Source: Jejuia algarum
GTDB taxonomy: Bacteria > Bacteroidota > Bacteroidia > Flavobacteriales > Flavobacteriaceae
NCBI GenBank assembly: GCA_947495775.1
Contig: CANMAQ010000018.1
Coordinates: 1 to 64,000, forward strand
DNA: 64,000 nucleotides
Direction of reading: 5' to 3'
The first letter of the stretch is position 1; every line of letters begins with the position of its first letter. Positions 1 through 8,641 of this stretch are shown one piece after another. Position numbers and translations under genes: made by a program. The notes beneath the pieces were generated by a model. That model was not told where the DNA came from. It was given only the letters and a program-made list of their open reading frames with translations, and did no database searches.

Positions 1-70
1 TCTAACAAAAAACACACAAAGTATTGTAAACATTAGGGGTGTAAAAATATAAGTAGAAAATCAGCAAGCC

Positions 71-919
71 CTATGTAGCAACTGTTAATCTATCATCTGG
101 TTGTAAGTATTCTAATTGCTGTTTCGCTTTTTTTAGAGTCAATTCAAACACACTATGAATGGTATTGACGTGCGTAATAGACTTCAGCACTGCTTCGTTG
201 TAATTAGAAGCTTCTTTTGTAATTAAATAAGCGTTTATCAAATTATAGGCACTGTGCTTTTCTTTTGCATATGAAAAAAGATCGTTAGATAATGCACCTA
301 TTAAAGCACATGATTCACGTAATTCGATTATAGCTAATTCTTTAGTGTTGATAAGCGCATCACTTAAACAAATATTATGTACATATTCAATCAAGTCTAT
401 AACAGGATACATCCCACCAGTCATCAATCGTATGGCAATGTAATCATCTACTGTTTTATAGTCTTTTTTTATTAACGCATAGGACAAATGTTCAACGACT
501 GAATTCGTATATTTATTAAAAAAAGAAGCTGAACTATCTGCCTTTAAAAGACTGCTTATATAGGCGATTGATTCGTATAATGTTTCTACTAAGTGCTGCT
601 TAGAATGGTGCCGTTTCTCTCCTTTCCAAAGGTCCAAAATTTTATAAAAATCTGGAGATTGCCCTGTATTGGTGTCTTCTCCAAAAAAATCGTCTAAAAA
701 ATACAAAACATCGTAGGTTACAAGAACATTTACCATTTTATCTACTGGACAGTCTACATAAAGGTAATTAGTCATCGTTGTATGTCCTGCATATAAGGCA
801 TTATCGATAACCCCCAATCTGTTAGATATTGCTTTTGCTTTTTGAGAAATAAGACCTGCGTCTTTATGAATATACATTTCAGTTTTTGAAATGGTTAAAT
901 CCAATGAATTAAAAATCAT
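71..919 (-). CDS. Class I terpene synthase (terpene cyclase)
   Basis: Predicted soluble terpene cyclase acting on a prenyl diphosphate such as FPP or GPP; the product cannot be read from sequence. An aspartate-rich metal-binding motif DDFFGED lies at residues 76-82 and an NSE triad NDLFSYAKE at 212-220, matching N-x3-S-x3-E. R164 sits 48 residues before the triad, where class I cyclases carry the diphosphate-sensing Arg. The 136-residue spacing of the two metal motifs is normal for bacterial sesquiterpene cyclases. At 282 aa it is short: only 62 residues follow the triad and I see no C-terminal RY pair, so the end may be trimmed or divergent. No isoprenoid genes or P450 lie nearby in the window. 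The family call is firm; activity is inferred. Confidence 0.82.
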   Translation of the reverse strand: MIFNSLDLTISKTEMYIHKDAGLISQKAKAISNRLGVIDNALYAGHTTMTNYLYVDCPVDKMVNVLVTYDVLYFLDDFFGEDTNTGQSPDFYKILDLWKGEKRHHSKQHLVETLYESIAYISSLLKADSSASFFNKYTNSVVEHLSYALIKKDYKTVDDYIAIRLMTGGMYPVIDLIEYVHNICLSDALINTKELAIIELRESCALIGALSNDLFSYAKEKHSAYNLINAYLITKEASNYNEAVLKSITHVNTIHSVFELTLKKAKQQLEYLQPDDRLTVAT

Positions 920-1545
920 GTTTTATAGGGTCTTATTAAGCCATTTATGAAATTTCGCTACAAGGTTTTCTCAATATAGTATGGGCAGCAACCTTTAGAT
1001 AAGCGTTTCTATTTTACGTACAAATATAGACGTCTATTTTTACAAACCGTATAGAAATCATTAAAATTAGACCTGTGTTTTCCTTTAATAGCGTACACTT
1101 AAGATCTATTGTAGGCTTATGCTGTGTAACAAAACGAAATTTGGAAATGTTTGGTAAACATAAACGCCTTGACGCATCGTTTATCAACATAGAAATCTCA
1201 ATAAGTGCGTTCACCCTTAAAACGCTTTTATAATTATTTATTGTACGCTAACAGCTATACGTTCTAACACTTTTAATTAATGGTTTAATAGTAAGTATTG
1301 GATCTATTTAAAAGCATTCTTTGCCAATTCTAAAGGCTTTCCTGGTACCAAAACACTGGTTTTGTTAATTTTGGTAAGAATATAAAAACATTCACGTTAA
1401 AAAACGCTCACTAGTACATCTTAAAACTGTCTTACATAAAATAATTTAATAACAAAAGCTGCTCTAAAAAGCAGCTTTTGTTATTTTTCGTGAATCATTA
1501 TTGTTTACATAACGTGATGTTCACAAACGCTATTTCAAATTGCTT
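920..1545. other. Gene-poor spacer
   Basis: About 625 bases between the terpene synthase start and the next gene on the same strand. The only ORF (66 codons, minus) has no recognisable motif and irregular composition, so I do not call it. The strong hairpin at 1448-1485 is the only structured element I see. Confidence 0.6.
1448..1485. terminator. Intrinsic terminator, 16-bp perfect stem
   Basis: Left arm 1448-1463 and right arm 1470-1485 are perfectly complementary around a 6-nt CTAAAA loop, with T-rich flanks. It lies about 60 nt past the stop of the minus-strand gene at 1546, so it probably ends that transcript and insulates the terpene synthase. Confidence 0.8.
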
Positions 1546-1899
1546 TTACACGGCAACCTCTGGTTTATGCAAGCTTACTACAACTAAAACGGCAATACCA
1601 TTCATCCAATAGTAAGAAGCATCTAGACCTTTAAATGAGAAGATAAAAGGTGCTATGATAAATACGACTGCCACTAAAAAGTCGACAATTAAATGTATTT
1701 TATAAGAGACTACTTTAATGAGCCCTAAATGATGATCTGTTAATATTGTTAATATTAAAGCGGCTATTCCTGTAACTACAGATAATTGTAGTGCTAAAGG
1801 GTTAGAGCTACCCAACCCCAGTAGAAAAGGGAGTACTATTAATGCTATAGCTACTGGATAATCTAAAAAGGCGTGTATTCTCTTGGTTACAAATTTCAT
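1546..1899 (-). CDS. Small four-TM membrane protein, SPW-repeat-like
   Basis: The 117-aa protein is almost entirely hydrophobic: four predicted helices in two pairs. Each pair opens with a related sequence, RIHAFLDYPVAIALIVLPFL near residues 7-26 and KIHLIVDFLVAVVFIIAPFI near 67-86, so it arose by internal duplication. Size and the two-fold layout resemble SPW-repeat family proteins, but the defining SPW tripeptide is absent and the call is tentative. It is 30 nt downstream of the YHS gene on the same strand and may be co-transcribed with the SnoaL/YHS pair; the second copy of that pair lacks it. Function unknown. Confidence 0.6.
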   Translation of the reverse strand: MKFVTKRIHAFLDYPVAIALIVLPFLLGLGSSNPLALQLSVVTGIAALILTILTDHHLGLIKVVSYKIHLIVDFLVAVVFIIAPFIFSFKGLDASYYWMNGIAVLVVVSLHKPEVAV

Positions 1900-1929
1900 G
1901 ATTTCTATATTTTTTAGTGATTTATTTTA

Positions 1930-2403
1930 TTAATTGTGTGTTTTACTTAATTTCTCCCAGTTTTTATCGGCTACTTTTGTTAATTTCTTGTGATTGTTTT
2001 CTGCCAACCATAATTGTTTTGCATCTAGCTCTACATTGTTTAAATACAGGTAGTATTTGCCGTCTTCTACTATGAATTTATTAGGGTCTACTCTAAATTT
2101 TGCCCCTGCATAAATACCAAAGGCACAGAAGCCTCCAAATTGTGGTTCGTACTTAGCTGGGTTTTTATCGAAGGCAGCCTTTTGTGCTGCAGAGGTGAAG
2201 TAATAGTTTACTTTATTGTATTCTGACTTAAAGTTTTTGTTACCTCTCTGTGCTAATCCTAAATCTAAATACGATACGGGGCTATAGCCTTGTAAGGCAA
2301 TGTTACTGTTGTCTATATTGTTGGCTTTATTGTCTTGAGCAAATGTTAGTGTGCTCATTACTAATGCTAATCCTAAAAGTGCTGTTTGTATGAAATGTTT
2401 CAT
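1930..2403 (-). CDS. Exported YHS-domain protein, copy 1
   Basis: The 157-aa protein has a signal peptide (cleavage near TLTFAQ, residue 22). The mature part holds a YHS-type domain: the segment IALQGYSPVSYLDLG near 35-49 and YYFTSAAQKAAFDKNPAKY near 67-85, followed by FGGFCAFG with C93. YHS domains occur in metal-related and redox proteins; exported stand-alone versions are common in Flavobacteria but poorly characterised, so a periplasmic metal- or cofactor-binding role is only a guess. It lies 47 nt downstream of the SnoaL-like gene, an apparent operon. It is almost identical to 17199-17672, differing mainly in the first residues of the signal peptide and two mature positions (N/H and K/N). 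Confidence 0.8.
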   Translation of the reverse strand: MKHFIQTALLGLALVMSTLTFAQDNKANNIDNSNIALQGYSPVSYLDLGLAQRGNKNFKSEYNKVNYYFTSAAQKAAFDKNPAKYEPQFGGFCAFGIYAGAKFRVDPNKFIVEDGKYYLYLNNVELDAKQLWLAENNHKKLTKVADKNWEKLSKTHN

Positions 2404-2450
2404 GGTCTTGTTTTTTTATGTGTGCTTTAATTCTTTTTAATGTGTTATAG

Positions 2451-2804
2451 TTATTCTGCGTTAAAGTATTCTTCTTGAATCACTTTGCCTTCGTCATTCC
2501 AGATCCTACGAATGATCTCGTGCCAGTAGATTTTACTGCCGTCTTGCATATCGAAATCGAAGGTGAATTCTGAGGCGGATACATTTCCGTCTACTATAGA
2601 GTGATGATGTGTAATTCCGTTTACTTTGGCAATGGCGCCTGCGAAGCCTTCCATTTTAGCAATCATTTCTGCTTTGCCTGTGGTGCCTCCATTTCCGTAA
2701 TCGGAGGTGTTAGCATTGTCTGCGAAAAATTCTTTTACGGCGTCTACAATCGCTCCTGTTGAAACTACGGCGTCTATGTTTTGTACTTGTTCTTTGATAG
2801 TCAT
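2451..2804 (-). CDS. SnoaL-like / NTF2-fold protein, copy 1
   Basis: A 117-aa cytosolic protein with the size and pattern of the SnoaL-like NTF2 superfamily: an N-terminal helix ending in VKEFFADNA, then sheet segments including HHHSIVDGN and FTFDFDMQDG, and a terminal WHEIIRRIWNDEGKVIQEEY strand pair. Such proteins are small cone-shaped ligand binders or isomerase-like enzymes; no substrate can be named. The protein is identical to the product at 17720-18073 from its first Met to the end. It heads a short operon with the YHS protein, preceded by the 71-bp conserved leader. Confidence 0.75.
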   Translation of the reverse strand: MTIKEQVQNIDAVVSTGAIVDAVKEFFADNANTSDYGNGGTTGKAEMIAKMEGFAGAIAKVNGITHHHSIVDGNVSASEFTFDFDMQDGSKIYWHEIIRRIWNDEGKVIQEEYFNAE

Positions 2805-2822
2805 CTTCTTTATTTTTTTGTT

Positions 2823-2893
2823 TTGTTATTTGTATACTGCAAAGATGCAACAGAACTAAAGCTAAGACGCTACAAAAAAAGGACTATGAATTG
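2823..2893 (-). promoter_or_regulatory. 71-bp leader identical to that of module copy 2
   Basis: This stretch upstream of the SnoaL gene is base-for-base identical to 18087-18157. In copy 2 its distal end encodes the last codons and TAG of the AraC regulator, so here it holds a vestige of that gene's 3' end. A weak Bacteroidota -7 like sequence CATCTTTG (minus strand) is present. The promoter role is inferred from conservation and position. Confidence 0.5.
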
Positions 2894-3074
2894 CACTTTT
2901 TGTTTGAAACTTGTAGTTCTCCTTTTTTAACTTGTGATTAAAGAGACTTGAAGAGCGTTTTAGGAAGGAGCTAAGTGTTTAGATGTAAGGTTTAAGACTT
3001 TTTTTAATAAGGAAGACTACAATAAGATTGTAAGCACCTGCAAGTAGGTGGCTTAGAAAGAGACAGTATCTTTC

Positions 3075-3160
3075 TTAATTATTGGCAGTAGTTTTTACCA
3101 TTAACATATACTCATAATCAAATTCTGTCACCTTATAAATGCCATTTAATTCATTAAAAT
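3075..3160 (-). pseudogene. Duplicated C-terminal fragment of the neighbouring lipoprotein gene
   Basis: In frame on the minus strand these codons read FNELNGIYKVTEFDYEYML and then end TTANN-stop. The same residues close the intact gene at 3313, with nearly identical DNA. No start or body of a gene is present, so this is a leftover 3' end of a paralog. Confidence 0.7.
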
Positions 3161-3183
3161 CAGTTTTTGACTATATTTGAAAA

Positions 3184-3213
3184 CAGGGTTAAGTTATAAA
3201 TAACCTAACCCTG
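3184..3213 (-). terminator. Intrinsic terminator (distal of a tandem pair)
   Basis: Arms 3184-3196 and 3201-3213 pair with one mismatch around TAAA; minus-strand transcripts run into TTTTC. It belongs to a repeated unit of about 75-80 bp with the hairpin at 3260-3290. Confidence 0.6.
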
Positions 3214-3259
3214 AAATTTTGAACTTACACACTTTTTAGGATAGTGTCATATTTGAAGA

Positions 3260-3290
3260 AAGGGCTCAACTCTAAAAAAGTCAAACCCTT
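3260..3290 (-). terminator. Intrinsic terminator of the 3313 gene
   Basis: Arms 3260-3270 and 3280-3290 pair over 11 positions if G-U wobbles on the minus transcript are allowed, about 20 nt past the stop of the lipoprotein gene. The segment GACACTAT...GTGTGTAA that ends that gene recurs at 3222-3249, so gene tail and terminator were duplicated together. Confidence 0.55.
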
Positions 3291-3312
3291 GATAAATTTT
3301 AATTTACACACT

Positions 3313-4122
3313 TTACGGAATAGTGTCTTTTACCATTAACATATACTCGTAATCAAATTCTGTTACCTTATAAATGCCATTTAATTCATTAAAATTACTT
3401 TCAATACTAACTTTATCTTTTTCAGTATTCCACACTCCATTTGTAACAATTGTATCATTAATTTTATTACTACTCCGATTACCGTTTTTATCACCATACT
3501 GTATTATTTTTTCAATTGATAAATGTTTATCGGGTTTAAAATCGACATTAATGAATTTCCTAATAATATTTTCTCCAAGGTTACCTTTTTTTCGGGTACT
3601 TAAATAATTATCAGCGTATTGATTATAATCATAGTAAAAGCTTTGACATTTACTTGTTCGGCATATATCCATAAAGTTAGATCTAATAAAATATATAGAA
3701 TCCATACTTTTGTTAGCACTAACTCGCCAATTGCTCTTTCTTAATTCCAAAACTTCTGTGTTTACTTTCTTTAAATGAATCGTATCTAAATTCCATTTTG
3801 AACCTTTACGTCCACCTCCACCAAAGGTGCTAAAAGCATAGATTTTTTTTGGCTCATAATTTTCTTTTACTATCGTTTCTGAAATGAATAAAGGAGGGGC
3901 TTCCATTTGAAATATCTCAGTTAGCAAAAATTTATTATAACGTATCTCAGGTAGAGTGAACTCCCCATTTTCATCTGTAGACGTTTCTCCAACAGAACAG
4001 TCTTTAATAGGGTTGCCATTAAAATCGGTTATGACTCCATTTAAAATGGGCCTTCCCAATCTAGATATGCATGAAACAAAAAAAAGACAATTTAATATTA
4101 ATATTGTTTTTATACTTTTCAT
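3313..4122 (-). CDS. Lipoprotein with carboxypeptidase-regulatory-like domain
   Basis: I prefer the Met at 4122 over the one 18 nt upstream because it gives a compact lipoprotein signal ending LFFVSC. The segment LNGVITDFNGNPIKDCSV followed by STDENGEFTLPE is the typical start of a carboxypeptidase regulatory-like (CarbopepD_reg) beta-sandwich, a fold common in Bacteroidota surface proteins. The remaining 180 residues match nothing I recognise. Expected location is the outer or inner membrane, lipid-anchored. The duplicated 3' ends downstream show the gene once had at least one tandem paralog. Confidence 0.65.
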   Translation of the reverse strand: MKSIKTILILNCLFFVSCISRLGRPILNGVITDFNGNPIKDCSVGETSTDENGEFTLPEIRYNKFLLTEIFQMEAPPLFISETIVKENYEPKKIYAFSTFGGGGRKGSKWNLDTIHLKKVNTEVLELRKSNWRVSANKSMDSIYFIRSNFMDICRTSKCQSFYYDYNQYADNYLSTRKKGNLGENIIRKFINVDFKPDKHLSIEKIIQYGDKNGNRSSNKINDTIVTNGVWNTEKDKVSIESNFNELNGIYKVTEFDYEYMLMVKDTIP

Positions 4123-4227
4123 TTTATTTACTGACAACACTTTAAGTTCCCTTAAATTAGAACTTCTTACTATTTTAATTTTCTATAAGTTATAGAACTC
4201 AATATAAATGATTAGGAAAGGGGTGCC

Positions 4228-5331
4228 TTAATTATATTTTTTCTCTGAAATTATCTCATCATTTTTATATTCTACTTCTTTAGCAACTTTTCCATTTAAC
4301 TTGTAATATGTCCATAATCCAGTTTTTTCATCATTAAGATACATCCCTTCGCTTTCTATTTTACCAGCGTCATTATATGTTTTACTTATTCCATTTTTAG
4401 TTCCGTTAGCATAAGTATATGTTTGTTCTAACATATTATCGTCATTATAGTGTTTCCATTCTCCAGATTTATGACCTATTGCATATTTACCATCAACGAT
4501 AAGTTTTCCTGTTTCAGAGTATTTTTGAAATATTCCATCTTTATAGCCATCTTTAGAATTTACGATTTCCTTTTTATTGCCATTTTCATAAAACTTTATT
4601 TCCGTCTGTAAATAGCCTTCGAGATAGTTCTTTTCAGCCAATAAAATTCCTGAAGGGTTGTAATATTTAGCAGTTCCATCTAAGCGGTTATCTTTAAACG
4701 TCTCTTCTAAACTTAATTTCTGGTTAGTGTGGTATTCTCGCTTTATGTACTCTTTACTCCCTGTATATATTCGTTCCCAAATTGGTCTCCCATCTTCAGT
4801 TTTCCTAGTCCAAGTACCAGTAGGTTTATTGTTTTCAAAATAATTAATTTCTATTAATTTAGTCCCCAGTCTTCCATCTTTTAGTTTGCGTACCCATTTA
4901 CCCGCCTTCAAATCGTTTTTGTAAACTTCTGTAGTCATTACCATTCCTTTTGCATCAAAAGTTTTCCAAACACCGTCTTTTAATCCGTTCTTGTAATTAA
5001 AAACTCTATATACTTCACCATTTGAATAGTATGAAATACTTTTCCCCTGTGCTTTACCTTCTTGATCAAAATTTACTTCTTGTTCAAGATGGCCTGTAAA
5101 GTCATAATCTTTTCTTACACCTACCATCTTTCCATTTTTAAATGTCGCTTCGGCATATGCACCGCTTTCTTCTGCCAATTTGTAATTTCCATTTAAAAAC
5201 TTGTTTTCTGATTTAAATAATGTTTCTTTTCCAAAACGTTGAGTTTGAACATCGTTCCACATAAGGTAAGTGGTTTGAGCTTTCACATAAGAGGTTAATA
5301 AAAGCAATAGCATTAAACTATAATTTCTCAT
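4228..5331 (-). CDS. Secreted MORN-variant / YwqK-like repeat protein
   Basis: The 367-aa protein starts with a signal peptide ending YVKAQ (about residue 18). The body is a chain of about 20-24-residue beta-hairpin repeats of the MORN_2 kind, with motifs such as YSNGEVYRVFNYKNGLKDG, YYNPSGILLAEKNYLEG and FYENGNKKEIVNSKDGYKDG. YwqK of Bacillus, the family namesake, is an antitoxin of a type VII toxin, but Bacteroidota use this repeat widely and there is no toxin partner beside it here. A structural or binding role in the periplasm or at the surface is the safe reading. Confidence 0.75.
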   Translation of the reverse strand: MRNYSLMLLLLLTSYVKAQTTYLMWNDVQTQRFGKETLFKSENKFLNGNYKLAEESGAYAEATFKNGKMVGVRKDYDFTGHLEQEVNFDQEGKAQGKSISYYSNGEVYRVFNYKNGLKDGVWKTFDAKGMVMTTEVYKNDLKAGKWVRKLKDGRLGTKLIEINYFENNKPTGTWTRKTEDGRPIWERIYTGSKEYIKREYHTNQKLSLEETFKDNRLDGTAKYYNPSGILLAEKNYLEGYLQTEIKFYENGNKKEIVNSKDGYKDGIFQKYSETGKLIVDGKYAIGHKSGEWKHYNDDNMLEQTYTYANGTKNGISKTYNDAGKIESEGMYLNDEKTGLWTYYKLNGKVAKEVEYKNDEIISEKKYN

Positions 5332-5438
5332 AAATTTTAATTTTTAAATTGTTTATAAAGATCCTGTTTTACAGGTCTAAGGTTAAAGTTTTCACTAAAC
5401 TATTCTCTGTTTTTTGAGCTATTTCGCATTAGCTTATT

Positions 5439-6047
5439 TTAAACCATTTCATGCATTATTAAAAGAGGCTTACCTAAAAACACACTTAGCCTCTCTGCAA
5501 ATGATTTGGCCTTTTTTAACCTTCTTGTCATTGTACATACTGCTAGACGTTTATTATTTTTCATAATTAAATTAATTTCATGCAATTGGACATTTTGCTT
5601 AATATGACTACCTGAGGCTCTTAATTCTGAATAGCATAAAAACTGTATTGCCTCTACATCTTCACATTGATAATTATCATCATTTCTAAATAAATTTATT
5701 TTTCCCGTATTTTTATCAATATACTCTTTAGTCTTTAAGTCATCTTTCATTATACGATTACTAAACGTTAACAAAAAGCCTACTAAATAGATTAACAGTG
5801 TGGTAAATATAGAAATTAGCAATGGAAGCTCATCAAATAGCAAGAAATTAAAATGGTATAAATTATAAATGACAAAAGCCCAAAAAAGTAAAGTAATAAT
5901 TCTAAGAAAATAAGAAAATAAACGTTGGTCTTTTGTACTTTCAAGAGAAGCTATACTATCATTAATTATAAGTTTTGTTTTATAACTCGTATATCGTATT
6001 GGTGTCTTCATTTCAGAGTAGAGTGCCTTATTCTCAGTCTTATTCAT
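5439..6047 (-). CDS. Two-TM membrane protein of unknown function
   Basis: A 202-aa protein with a polar N-terminus of about 42 residues, two hydrophobic helices at roughly 45-67 and 73-94, and a C-terminal cytosolic-looking domain of about 100 residues rich in beta strands (QCEDVEAIQFLCYSEL, LHEINLIMKNNKRLAVCTM). The arrangement resembles bacterial membrane proteins with a PH-like domain after two helices, but I cannot assign a family. A 27-nt gap separates it from the upstream same-strand gene at 6075, so the two may be co-transcribed. Confidence 0.55.
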   Translation of the reverse strand: MNKTENKALYSEMKTPIRYTSYKTKLIINDSIASLESTKDQRLFSYFLRIITLLFWAFVIYNLYHFNFLLFDELPLLISIFTTLLIYLVGFLLTFSNRIMKDDLKTKEYIDKNTGKINLFRNDDNYQCEDVEAIQFLCYSELRASGSHIKQNVQLHEINLIMKNNKRLAVCTMTRRLKKAKSFAERLSVFLGKPLLIMHEMV

Positions 6048-6074
6048 TTTAATGGTTAATTTTTGTTACTCTTT

Positions 6075-6737
6075 TTAGAGTTGTTTATGCGTTTTGTATT
6101 TATTTAACAACACAAAATCGAAAGGTGTCCATAAACAAGATTTTAGCCCGCTTTCTTTGAAACCGTTATTTACCCAACTGTTACAAGTCTTAAAACAAGA
6201 ATAACTTCCCTTCGATTTATAAAAATCATCTATCGAAGCATATCCTTTATTTTCTAGAATTATTTTCATTCCATTTTTATTAACCTTAAATGTGTTTAGT
6301 AAATAACTATTCAGTTTTTTTAATTGAGTTTCATCTACTCTTACCTCAACCCAATGCGCTCTTTTTTGTTTGTACCGCGTTATATGCATTAATGTTGAAC
6401 TTTTCAAAAACATGGCTTTAAAAGCATTGCTAAAAGTCAAATTGCCCCAGGATGGTGTGTTGAGATAAAAATTTTCGTCTCCCCAACCAAAAGATAAATA
6501 CTTTTCGTTTTTGTTGTATTTGATTCCAGATAACACTAAACTATCAATATTTTCGATTAGAATAACCATATCTAAATGAATTCCATTCGTAGTCAAGTAT
6601 ATCACTTTTTCAGATTTTTTGCTTTCTCCTTTTCCTTTAATAGTTATAAAAGACAGAAGTAAAGAAAGAATTATGTACGTTGTTGGAACAATAAAAAAAC
6701 ATACAATCCATTTCATTATTTTCTTTCTTATTTTCAT
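6075..6737 (-). CDS. DUF2459 / TIGR02117 family protein
   Basis: A 220-aa protein with an N-terminal membrane anchor (residues 9-33) and a periplasmic domain. The blocks LTTNGIHLDMVI, YLSFGWGDENFYLNTPSWG and a late segment FKTCNSWVNNGFKESGL...CLWTPFDF are the hallmarks of DUF2459, first noted near urease genes (TIGR02117) but found in many genomes without urease. The conserved His, Cys-Asn and Trp positions suggest an NlpC/P60-like fold, which is inference. No urease genes lie in the window. It probably forms a transcript with 5439. Confidence 0.75.
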   Translation of the reverse strand: MKIRKKIMKWIVCFFIVPTTYIILSLLLSFITIKGKGESKKSEKVIYLTTNGIHLDMVILIENIDSLVLSGIKYNKNEKYLSFGWGDENFYLNTPSWGNLTFSNAFKAMFLKSSTLMHITRYKQKRAHWVEVRVDETQLKKLNSYLLNTFKVNKNGMKIILENKGYASIDDFYKSKGSYSCFKTCNSWVNNGFKESGLKSCLWTPFDFVLLNKYKTHKQL

Positions 6738-6845
6738 GTAATTTAGGCTACATTATTACTAACATCTCAAATATAAAACACATCGATTAAAAAACAATAA
6801 GTTTCTGTCTTTACAGTAATTTACCACTTACAACATTAAACAGCA

Positions 6846-7937
6846 CTAATCCAACACATTAGACACTCTCATCTCTTCAGTTTTTAAATCTTTTAATGTC
6901 TGTAGAGAAAACGTAATGTAATCTATTGAGCAAGATTTATCTGGATTGTAAGGCCCAGTCCATGTTAAGTGTCCTCCCCCTCGAATTTCAAAATAAGGTT
7001 TAGATTCTAGATGTGTATATATAATGTTATTGCTAGACACATAACAGTCTTTTTCATAAAAATACAATCGATGGTAATCCAAATCATTACGGGTTAAGCG
7101 AGATAAATCTAAAAAATCATACATATCCATGTATAACTTATAGGGTATGCCTCTAAAAACGATTATATCATAAGGAGCCTCCGAATATTTAAAATTGATT
7201 TCAAACCTATTTAACAAATATTGATCGGTGTTTATGTCTTTATGAAAAATTGCTTTTATCTCTAAGGCTTCGTAGTTTAATTCAATTTCATCAGAAACTT
7301 GTACGAGAGAGTCTCCATACTTTTCTTGTAATACATTTAATTCTCTTTTTCTTAATTCTTTTAACCTTGTTATAGTAGCAGTGTTATCTTCACCTGTATC
7401 TCGAGTTATATTATTACCATATTCTTCGCTGTCTGGGTACTCATAAATGGATAAACTACGCTTTTTTTTGTAGATGCTTTCATATTTAGAAGTTTCTTCC
7501 TCTGTATAAGAGTTTTCATATATTTTAATTCTACCTTTTGGATATTTGTAAGTTACTCTTTTTACAGTTCTATCTGATTCTCCCAAAATAGAAGTTATCA
7601 ACTCTAATGAATCTTCTAAGAAAAAAATGTTGTCATTATAACTAAATTCACATTTATTAAATTTAAAACGATGTTTTTGTGTCTTAAATTCTGTGGTTAA
7701 CAAATTAAAATTAAGATTTTGTTTATTAGGTTCTGTGTTAAACTCAGTAAGGTAATCTTCTACTTTTTTGTTTAGAATTTTCGCCTTTATTTTTTCTTTC
7801 AATGCAATTTGTTTTCTTTCAATTTCCTCAGGTGTATCTGGAAAAATAACAGGATAAAATATAATGAATAAAGAAATGGCGAATAAAGAAAAAATACCTA
7901 AACAACCTATTGTTACTATTTTTAAAAATTTTTTCAT
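6846..7937 (-). CDS. Membrane-anchored hypothetical protein
   Basis: A 363-aa protein with one N-terminal helix (about residues 8-33) followed by a charged coiled segment (EEIERKQIALKEKIKAKILN) and a largely beta-strand extracytoplasmic domain rich in Tyr, Lys and Glu. I recognise no family. The AUG at 7937 directly precedes a Lys-rich start (MKKFLK), typical of exported proteins. It is separated from both neighbours by more than 100 nt and so is probably transcribed alone. Confidence 0.5.
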   Translation of the reverse strand: MKKFLKIVTIGCLGIFSLFAISLFIIFYPVIFPDTPEEIERKQIALKEKIKAKILNKKVEDYLTEFNTEPNKQNLNFNLLTTEFKTQKHRFKFNKCEFSYNDNIFFLEDSLELITSILGESDRTVKRVTYKYPKGRIKIYENSYTEEETSKYESIYKKKRSLSIYEYPDSEEYGNNITRDTGEDNTATITRLKELRKRELNVLQEKYGDSLVQVSDEIELNYEALEIKAIFHKDINTDQYLLNRFEINFKYSEAPYDIIVFRGIPYKLYMDMYDFLDLSRLTRNDLDYHRLYFYEKDCYVSSNNIIYTHLESKPYFEIRGGGHLTWTGPYNPDKSCSIDYITFSLQTLKDLKTEEMRVSNVLD

Positions 7938-8641
7938 TTTTTATCTCGATTAACTCTACGTCTACTAATTGATTTATAAATTTTTGAAACTGATTAAATT
8001 ATTTTTTTAAAGAGTTGACAATTATGGTATTTCAAATACGCTTATATAATTGAAACATGTTGTTTTATATATGTATCACAGCTCCTCAAAATGTTACCAA
8101 ATTATCGACATTTCTTCAGATTGATTACTGTTTTTTGTTTTACATTTATCATAATGCCGCCTAAAGCTTATAAAGTAATCCTATCCTTTAACTAAAACCA
8201 TTAAGATTATGTATTTACAACAAAATCACTTCAGCCATTTCCCTTAAATAGATTTTAATACCATTATGGTAGCATAAGAAAGCAAAATTCGAACTTTTTG
8301 GGGATTAATGCCTTCCTTATACAATTAAAATTTTATGCTATCTTAAGTTCTTAAATTTTAGCTAAAAGCCTTTTTCATTTTAACCTGTTTTATTGCCTTA
8401 AAAACTCTATTACAGCTGTGGTCACCTTCAAATACTATAGTAAACGGCGTTTTGCAGTTTCACCATAATGATATTATGCTAAAACTGAGAGAAATACTAG
8501 AATGTATTGAACATTACTGCCTTATAGTAAGCTCCTTTTCTAATGCATAAAGTGAGTTAAAAGAAGAAAAAACGTAAACAGCATCTACAACGTTTGTTAA
8601 ATTTGGCATGCCATGTACTTCTCAATTAGTCTAAATCGTTT
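7938..8641. other. Long gene-free spacer sharing motifs with other spacers
   Basis: About 700 bases with stops in all frames and no RNA gene I can recognise. Near 8070-8115 it carries a diverged copy of a segment also found at 12470-12515, in both cases a short distance upstream of a minus-strand gene. Near 8605-8632 it carries a motif (GGCATGCCATGTACTTCTC on plus) resembling 14420-14445, in both cases just after a stop codon. Decayed genes or recombination sites are possible. Confidence 0.4.

Noticed and set aside
1014..1214. A 66-codon minus-strand ORF
   Set aside because: No recognisable motif, start unsupported, Cys/Ile-rich composition typical of random AT-rich frames, sits in a spacer before a real gene.
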